A DNA stretch of 45,534 bases from an uncultured Oscillospiraceae bacterium (GTDB lineage: Bacteria > Bacillota > Clostridia > Oscillospirales > Oscillospiraceae), in the NCBI GenBank assembly GCA_947627715.1, contig CANQXK010000019.1, positions 1 to 45,534 of the forward strand, written 5' to 3'. The position numbers were made by a program, and so were the translations under genes. How positions within the stretch are numbered: the stretch's first letter is position 1; every line of letters begins with the position of its first letter. Under the pieces are notes generated by a model. The model made no database searches, had not been told where the DNA came from, and worked only from the letters and a program-made list of their open reading frames with translations. Positions 41,170 to 45,534 of this stretch are shown in pieces.

Positions 41170-41430
41170 CCACCTTCCCCGCCCTGCGTGGAAGGCATTT
41201 CCTTTGTCGGCGGCCTGTCCTGTATACGCAGAAGGCCCGTAATTTGCAGAGCAAAAAGCCTTCCCCACTTGTGGGGAAGGTGGCCCCCGAAGGGGGTCGG
41301 ATGAGGCCGACGAGCGCCAAGCTCCCCTCCGGCCCTCCGGGCCACCTCCCCTCAGAGAGGGGAGGCGGTTCCCACCTCATCCGTCGCCTCCGGCGACACC
41401 TTCCCCGCCCTGCGGGGAAGGCATTTTGCT
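41170..41430. repeat. Cluster of palindromic (REP-like) intergenic repeats
   Basis: Successive perfect or near-perfect hairpins: CTTCCCCACTTGTGGGGAAG (about 41259), GGCCCCCGAAGGGGGTC, CCTCCCCTC-AGA-GAGGGGAGG (about 41346-41370), GTCGCCTCCGGCGAC, and CCTTCCCCGCCCTGCGGGG (about 41399). A degenerate copy of the last one sits near 41178. Words such as CACCTCATCCGTCGCC recur at about 41039 and 41373. Similar repeats are, from memory, widespread between genes in gut Clostridia. Confidence 0.7.
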
Positions 41431-41475
41431 CTCGACGATAGCCGATGCTCCGTTTGTGCGTCCCCCGGGGGTGTG

Positions 41476-41660
41476 TCCAGCGGGGGGAAAATCGAAATCC
41501 CCCCGCTGGTTCTTTTTTCTCCTTTGTTACTTTCTCTCTTTTTGGGAATCCAAAAAGAGGAAAGTAAATGCCCGCCGGGCCTCCCCGGCGCTCCCCGTCC
41601 GCCCTCCAGGCGGACACCTCTTGCCGTGTCCACGGCAACCTCCCCCTCTCCCCTGACTGG
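41476..41660. repeat. Second group of intergenic hairpins upstream of typA
   Basis: Four long dyads in a row: AGCGGGGGG/CCCCCCGCT (about 41478-41506), an approximately 19-bp TTACTTTC...GAAAGTAA stem with GAAT loop (about 41527-41570), GTCCGCC/GGCGGAC (about 41598-41616) and GCCGTG/CACGGC (about 41623-41636). No gene is supported here; open frames are repeat shadows. Function unknown. Confidence 0.6.
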
Positions 41661-41717
41661 TGGGCAGATTTGACGAAAAAAACACGCAAACCTCCCGCCG
41701 CTTTTCCGTTTCGTGTC

Positions 41718-41747
41718 TTGAAAAAGGATTGACAGGCGTTATATAAT
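41718..41747 (+). promoter_or_regulatory. Sigma-A promoter of typA
   Basis: TTGAAA (41718-41723), an 18-bp spacer and TATAAT (41742-41747), 43 bases before the start codon. Confidence 0.78.
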
Positions 41748-41790
41748 ACATCGGTTAAACTTTTTAGTGCGCAGAAAGAGAAGTGTTACC

Positions 41791-43620
41791 ATGGGAAAAA
41801 ACATCCGCAACGTCGCCATCATCGCCCACGTTGACCACGGGAAGACCACCCTGGTGGACGAGATGCTCAAGCAGTCCGGCGTTTTCCGCGAAAATCAGGC
41901 GGTGCAGGAGCGCGTCATGGACTCCAATGACTTGGAGCGCGAGCGCGGCATCACCATCCTCGCCAAGAACACCGCCGTCCAGTACGGCGACATCAAGATC
42001 AACATTGTGGACACGCCGGGCCACGCCGACTTCGGCGGCGAGGTGGAGCGCATCCTGAAGATGGTCAACGGCGTTATCCTCTTAGTGGACGCCGCCGAGG
42101 GACCCATGCCCCAGACCCGTTTCGTCCTCTCCAAGGCCCTGGAGCTGGGCCACCGGGTCATCGTGGTACTCAACAAGATAGACCGCCCCGACCAGCGGAT
42201 GCTGGAGGTGGTGGACGAGATCTTGGAGCTGCTCATCGAGCTTGGCTGCACCGACGAGCAGATCGACTCCCCCATGCTCTTCTGCTCAGGCCGTCAGGGC
42301 ACGGCCAGCTACTCCGCCGACGTGCCGGGGACGGACTTGAAGCCCCTCTTCGACACCATTGTGGACTACATCCCCGCCCCGGAGGACCACGACGGCGAGC
42401 CTTTGCAGATGCTGGTCTCGTCCCTGGACTACAACGACTACGTGGGGCGCATCGCCATCGGGCGCATCGAGCGCGGCGTTATCAGGCAGAATCAGGACCT
42501 CAGCGTGGTCAACTACCACGACCCCGACGCCGTGCCCAAAAAGGCCCGCGCCGTCAGCCTCTACGAGTTCTCCGGCCTTGCCAGGACCCCGGTCACCGAG
42601 TCGAACTCCGGCAACATCATCGCCCTCTCCGGCATCCCGGACATCTCCATCGGCGACACCATCTGCGCCCCGGAGGCCCCGGAAGCCCTGCCTTTCGTGA
42701 AAATTTCCGCTCCCACCATGGAGATGACCTTCTCCGTCAACGACTCCCCCTTCGCCGGGCGGGAGGGCAAGTACGTCACCTCCCGGCAGCTCCGGGACCG
42801 GCTCTTTCGGGAGACCATGAAGGACGTGTCCCTCCGGGTCTCCGAGGTGGAGGGGTCCGACCACAGCTTCAACGTGGCGGGGCGCGGCGAGATGCACCTC
42901 AGTATCCTCATCGAGACCATGCGGCGGGAGGGCTACGAGTTCGCCGTCTCGCCCCCGCGTGTGCTGATGCGGGAGATCAACGGCGAAAAATGCGAACCCA
43001 TCGAGCGCGTCGTGGTGGACGTGCCGGAGGATTCCGTGGGCGCTGTCATTGAGAAGCTCAGCTCCCGCCGGGGCGAGTTTGTGGAGATGAACCCCGTGGG
43101 CAGCCGCATGAAGATGACCTTCTTCGTCCCCTCCAGGGGCCTCTTCGGCTACCGCAACGAGTTCTTGACCGACACGCGGGGCGAGGGCATCATGAGCTCC
43201 GTCTTTGAGAAGTACGAAAAGTACAAGGGCGAGCTGTCAAGGCGCGGCACCGGCTCCTTGGTCGCCAGCGAGACCGGCGAGGCCGTGGCCTACGGCATCT
43301 TCGGCGTGCAGGACCGGGGCGTCATGTTCGTCTCCCCCGGCGTGCAGGTCTACGGCGGCATGGTGGTGGGCGAGACCCCCAAGGACGAGGACATCACCGT
43401 CAACGTCTGTAAGAAGAAGCAGCTGACCAATATGCGCGCCGCCGGCTCCGACGAGGCGCTGCGGCTGGTGCCCCCCAGGACGATGAGCCTGGAGCAGTGC
43501 CTGGAGTTTCTGGCCGACGACGAGCTTTTGGAGGTCACGCCCCAGTCCCTGCGCATCCGCAAGGCCATCTTAGACCACGCCCTCCGCATGAAGGCCCTGA
43601 AGGGCGCGAAGAACCTGTGA
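41791..43620 (+). CDS. typA: Translational GTPase TypA/BipA
   Basis: The start is ATG 41791 (MGKNIRNVAIIAHVDHGKTT); upstream in-frame codons lack signals. The 609-residue ribosome-associated GTPase of the EF-G family shows G1 AHVDHGKT, switch I RERGITILAKNTAV, G3 DTPGHADFGGEV and G4 NKIDRPDQR. Beta-barrel, domain III and V follow (ERVVVDVPEDSVGAVIEKLS), then the BipA-specific C-terminal domain (LTNMRAAGSDEALRLVPPRT). It assists 50S assembly and translation under stress or cold. Own promoter and strong terminator; no operon partners. Confidence 0.97.
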   Translation: MGKNIRNVAIIAHVDHGKTTLVDEMLKQSGVFRENQAVQERVMDSNDLERERGITILAKNTAVQYGDIKINIVDTPGHADFGGEVERILKMVNGVILLVDAAEGPMPQTRFVLSKALELGHRVIVVLNKIDRPDQRMLEVVDEILELLIELGCTDEQIDSPMLFCSGRQGTASYSADVPGTDLKPLFDTIVDYIPAPEDHDGEPLQMLVSSLDYNDYVGRIAIGRIERGVIRQNQDLSVVNYHDPDAVPKKARAVSLYEFSGLARTPVTESNSGNIIALSGIPDISIGDTICAPEAPEALPFVKISAPTMEMTFSVNDSPFAGREGKYVTSRQLRDRLFRETMKDVSLRVSEVEGSDHSFNVAGRGEMHLSILIETMRREGYEFAVSPPRVLMREINGEKCEPIERVVVDVPEDSVGAVIEKLSSRRGEFVEMNPVGSRMKMTFFVPSRGLFGYRNEFLTDTRGEGIMSSVFEKYEKYKGELSRRGTGSLVASETGEAVAYGIFGVQDRGVMFVSPGVQVYGGMVVGETPKDEDITVNVCKKKQLTNMRAAGSDEALRLVPPRTMSLEQCLEFLADDELLEVTPQSLRIRKAILDHALRMKALKGAKNL

Positions 43621-43650
43621 CCCGGCGGCGAGGGCCGCGTATGAGAAGAA

Positions 43651-43685
43651 AACTCCCTGAATTTTACGAAATTCAGGGAGTTTTT
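43651..43685 (+). terminator. Rho-independent terminator of typA
   Basis: A 14-bp stem (43651-43664 with 43669-43682, loop TACG) followed by T5. Its core is the same word as in the 13393-13430 terminator. Confidence 0.9.
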
Positions 43686-43761
43686 GCGCATATTTCGCCG
43701 GGGCCGGGCGAAGGCCCTTTGTCCTCCCGCCCCTCCGGCGGGGCGATTTTGGCATAGAAAA

Positions 43762-43848
43762 AACGAGGGCATCTCCCGGCGGGTGCCCGCAGGCGCGATT
43801 TCGGCCGCTGGTTGCAGCCTAATGTTGCCGCCGGGAGATGTCCTCGTT
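43762..43848 (-). terminator. Large hairpin, probable terminator of the 48-aa gene
   Basis: Arms 43762-43782 and 43828-43848 pair over 21 bp with one mismatch around a 45-nt loop. On the minus strand the stem is followed by T6, which suits termination. The long loop is unusual and could also mark a small transposon-derived element. Confidence 0.55.
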
Positions 43849-43857
43849 TCTCGCTGT

Positions 43858-44004
43858 TTACGCTTTGCTTTTCTTTTTGGCTTTCAGATAATCCGCAAGG
43901 TCCTTGTCCTCCACGTAAGCGCCGGAATTTGAGTCCCGGCGGAGGACTGTAAGCACACGGTCGGCAAAAAGCCGATGCAGACTGCGGGTCAACCCTTTGA
44001 ACAT
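43858..44004 (-). CDS. Unknown 48-aa basic protein
   Basis: ATG 44004 is preceded by AAGGAGTGAGG at suitable distance and a TATAAT box at 44099-44094 on the same strand. The stop TAA is at 43858-43860. The peptide begins MFKGLTRSLHRLFADRVLTV and ends DYLKAKKKSKA: an amphipathic basic N-terminal helix, a polar SNSGAYVEDKDLADYL middle and a lysine-rich tail. It has no membrane helix or signal. It is too short for most automatic gene calling. Ribosome site, promoter-like box and downstream hairpin together make it a credible small gene. The function is unknown. Confidence 0.6.
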   Translation of the reverse strand: MFKGLTRSLHRLFADRVLTVLRRDSNSGAYVEDKDLADYLKAKKKSKA

Positions 44005-44189
44005 ACCGCCTCACTCCTTTTGCTCGGTTCACTCGGTTCAACTGTTGGTGTTGGCGGCCCCTTCATTGGGACCTTTCTCTTGCTTACAGGTGCATTATAC
44101 GCCGCCTCGCGGAAAAAATAAACGGCCTAATCTGACAAATCGCACAAAATCAGAAGATTATTTTTGTGCAACGTGTCAAGCAAACCCTC

Positions 44190-44219
44190 TTGACGCGGCG
44201 GCGCGGCGGCGGGTATAAT
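44190..44219 (+). promoter_or_regulatory. Sigma-A promoter of the NUDIX gene
   Basis: TTGACG (44190-44195), an 18-bp GC-rich spacer and TATAAT (44214-44219), 31 bases before the start codon. Confidence 0.72.
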
Positions 44220-44250
44220 ACGGGTATCATCAGAGAAAGGCGGAGACACC

Positions 44251-44808
44251 ATGACCTTTTACGAAAAGCCCCTTAAAAGCGACGTCATCTACGAGGGCCG
44301 CATCCTGCGGGTGCGCCGCGACACGGTGGAGCTTCAAAACGGAAAGACGGCTTTCCGGGAGGTGGTGGATCACACCGGCGGCGTGGGCATTCTCGCCCTG
44401 ACGGCCGGCGGCGCCGTCCCCATGGTCCGCCAGTTCCGCTACCCGTTCATGGCGGAGACGCTGGAGATCCCCGCCGGCAAGCTGGAGCAGGGGGAAGATC
44501 CCCTGGACTGCGCCGTCCGAGAGCTGAACGAGGAGACCGGCTTCACCGCCGGGCGCATGATCTCCCTGGGGTCCCTCCTCCCCTCCCCCGGCTACTGCGC
44601 CGAGACGCTGTATATCTACCTCGCCCTGGAGCTGACGCCGGGCCGCGCCCACCTGGACGAGGATGAGTTTTTGAACGTGGAGTATTATCCCCTGGAGGAG
44701 CTGCACAAAATGTGTATGTCCGGCCAGCTCGTGGACGCCAAAACCGTCCTGGCCGTGCTGAAGGCGGAGAGCTTCCTCCGGGAAAATAATCTTGGGGAAT
44801 TGAAATAA
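44251..44808 (+). CDS. NUDIX hydrolase, ADP-ribose pyrophosphatase type
   Basis: The 185-residue protein has a complete Nudix box: Gly76, Glu82, Arg90-Glu91-Leu92, Glu94-Glu95 and Gly97-Phe98 (GKLEQGEDPLDCAVRELNEE). The N-terminal YEGRILRVRRDTVELQNGK, FREVVDHTGGVGILAL and the LGSLLPSPGYCAETLYIYLA segment after the box are typical of the NudF/ADP-ribose group, which splits ADP-ribose into AMP and ribose-5-phosphate. It is cytoplasmic housekeeping. AGAAAGGCGG precedes the ATG. It ends 65 bases upstream of tRNA-Ala. Confidence 0.92.
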   Translation: MTFYEKPLKSDVIYEGRILRVRRDTVELQNGKTAFREVVDHTGGVGILALTAGGAVPMVRQFRYPFMAETLEIPAGKLEQGEDPLDCAVRELNEETGFTAGRMISLGSLLPSPGYCAETLYIYLALELTPGRAHLDEDEFLNVEYYPLEELHKMCMSGQLVDAKTVLAVLKAESFLRENNLGELK

Positions 44809-44813
44809 AAGAC

Positions 44814-44841
44814 TTTACAAAAAGAAAAATCGTGGTATAAT
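44814..44841 (+). promoter_or_regulatory. Promoter of the tRNA-Ala gene
   Basis: TTTACA (44814-44819), a 16-bp spacer and TATAAT (44836-44841), 33 bases before the tRNA. Confidence 0.8.
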
Positions 44842-44873
44842 AATTAAGCTGTCCGCTTTCGGGGCAGCTAAAA

Positions 44874-44949
44874 GGGCCTGTAGCTCAGCTGGGAGAGCGT
44901 TCGGTTCGCATCCGAGAGGTCGAGAGTTCGAGTCTCTTCAGGTCCACCA
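44874..44949 (+). tRNA. tRNA-Ala (anticodon CGC)
   Basis: A complete cloverleaf: acceptor GGGCCTG/CAGGTCC with the G3-U70 pair that specifies alanine, D stem GCTC/GAGC, anticodon stem TTCGG/CCGAG with loop TTCGCAT (anticodon CGC), variable loop AGGTC, T stem GAGAG/CTCTT with TTCGAGT loop, and encoded CCA. CGC reads GCG codons, which are frequent in this GC-rich genome. Confidence 0.93.
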
Positions 44950-44970
44950 TCCAATAGGTATACGAACACC

Positions 44971-45285
44971 ATGACCAATGGCCGTTTTGCCGTATACCGC
45001 AACGTGTTCGCCCTCATAGTCGAGATAGACGACTATGAGGGCGAAACGCATTTACAGACCAAACGCGCCACATACAAGCAAATCCGGGCGTGGGTCAAGA
45101 AGCACTACGGCCTGCACGTCAGCAACCTTGCTATTTCGTGGACAAAAGACCTCTGCGGGCTTGCGAAAGTCCAGCATAAGGGCCCAAAAGGAGTCCACGG
45201 GCCGTATGCCGCAGAGCTTACGCCGGAGAAAGCGAACGCCATCCGCGAGGCGTTCCGCTGGTTTGGAATCATTGAAGGCGAATAA
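44971..45285 (+). CDS. 104-aa protein resembling a C-terminal domain of mobile-element methyltransferases
   Basis: ATG 44971 lies 21 bases after the tRNA-Ala gene; no strong ribosome site is seen. The core HLQTKRATYKQIRAWVKKHY, GLHVSNLAISWTKDLCGL and TPEKANAIREAFRWFGII resembles, from memory, a small domain found fused to the C-terminus of RumA-type RNA or DNA methyltransferases on conjugative elements of Clostridia (ATYKQIKEYVLEKFGLKVS-like). Here it stands alone, without the methyltransferase. Its place directly 3-prime of a tRNA gene, a common integration site, suggests transfer. Function is unknown; DNA or RNA binding is a guess. A terminator follows. Confidence 0.7.
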   Translation: MTNGRFAVYRNVFALIVEIDDYEGETHLQTKRATYKQIRAWVKKHYGLHVSNLAISWTKDLCGLAKVQHKGPKGVHGPYAAELTPEKANAIREAFRWFGIIEGE

Positions 45286-45293
45286 AACAAGAA

Positions 45294-45319
45294 GAAGGGC
45301 GGCCACGTGGTCGCCCTTT
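45294..45319 (+). terminator. Rho-independent terminator after the 104-aa gene
   Basis: AAGGGCGGCCAC/GTGGTCGCCCTT, a 12-bp stem with one G-U, then TTTG. Confidence 0.75.
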
Positions 45320-45392
45320 GCACGGTATCTTGCGGCAGGAACGGCGGGAACAGGCCCCGCGCAGGGCGCAGGACGTAGAGTTGTAAAATGGC

Positions 45393-45425
45393 AAACCTGC
45401 GGGCAGATGAACCGCCCGCAGGTTT
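45393..45425. terminator. Perfect hairpin, probable terminator of the right-edge gene
   Basis: The 12-bp arms AAACCTGCGGGC (45393-45404) and GCCCGCAGGTTT (45414-45425) form a perfect stem. T tracts are weak on the minus side (CCATTTT after six bases). Confidence 0.6.
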
Positions 45426-45477
45426 TACATTATAGGCATTTCATCGGCCCTTCAAATGGGAATTTATCTATTCAATA

Positions 45478-45534
45478 TTAGGAATATGCCTTGAGCTCTT
45501 CTAAAAATTCCCTGTATTCGTCCTCAGACCAATA
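45478..45534 (-). CDS. C-terminal end of a minus-strand gene cut by the window edge
   Basis: Eighteen codons and a TAA stop (45478-45480) are visible, encoding YWSEDEYREFLEELKAYS. The acidic, helical composition looks coding, and a perfect hairpin follows downstream at 45393-45425. Nothing more can be said about its identity. Confidence 0.45.
   Translation of the reverse strand, partial: YWSEDEYREFLEELKAYS

Noticed and set aside
41001-41660. Several 60-190 codon frames in the repeat cluster, and a possible CRISPR array
   Set aside because: The frames are made of palindromic repeat words in changing phases. The repeats are not equal in length or regularly spaced, and no cas genes are present, so this is not CRISPR.

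Overview
The window looks like a chromosomal segment of a GC-rich, spore-forming Gram-positive gut Clostridium, most likely Oscillospiraceae. This is inferred from gene content, not from an rRNA gene. The pointers are a yabP-yabQ-divIC-yabR sporulation/division cluster, a T-box leader in front of pheST, an archaeal/eukaryal-type prolyl-tRNA synthetase, pyruvate phosphate dikinase, S-layer-homology (SLH) surface proteins, and consensus sigma-A promoters with AGGAGG-type ribosome binding sites. Most of the window is ordinary housekeeping DNA in short operons.

Layout. 1-10.5 kb: the end of a membrane protein, a GH115 alpha-glucuronidase, a DUF1508 protein with a small helical partner, a membrane-anchored amidase, a GH27 alpha-galactosidase fused to a rhodanese domain, threonine aldolase, proS and malic enzyme. 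10.5-15.8 kb: the yabR/divIC/yabQ/yabP cluster (minus strand, with a candidate sigma-E promoter), a G5-M23 peptidase, a YihY membrane protein and an M20 dipeptidase. 15.9-23.2 kb: two large SLH proteins facing each other with a lone tyrosine recombinase between them, followed by a long structured leader for the second SLH gene. 23.2-29.5 kb: pheT, pheS, T-box, a DUF2974 lipase-like protein and an XRE regulator divergent from an unknown gene. 29.5-39.5 kb: ppdK, then a tightly coupled minus-strand operon glyQS, LtaS-like, unknown, nadE, mnmE. 39.5-45.5 kb: D-lactate dehydrogenase, a small XRE locus, about 0.8 kb of palindromic repeats, typA, a 48-residue gene, a NUDIX hydrolase, tRNA-Ala(CGC) and a small mobile-element-type protein.

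The most interesting part is 15.9-23.0 kb. The two SLH genes share a 67-bp stretch identical at every base, covering the ribosome binding site and signal peptide, arranged as inverted repeats 6.5 kb apart around a tyrosine recombinase gene. Recombination across these arms would exchange the two protein bodies between two upstream regions. Only one of these has a consensus promoter and a structured leader. That leader carries an approximately 110-nt element which recurs at 41.06-41.17 kb. Between the two copies, paired bases change together in two helices, and G-U pairs point to minus-strand RNA, so this is a candidate undescribed structured RNA or structured repeat family.
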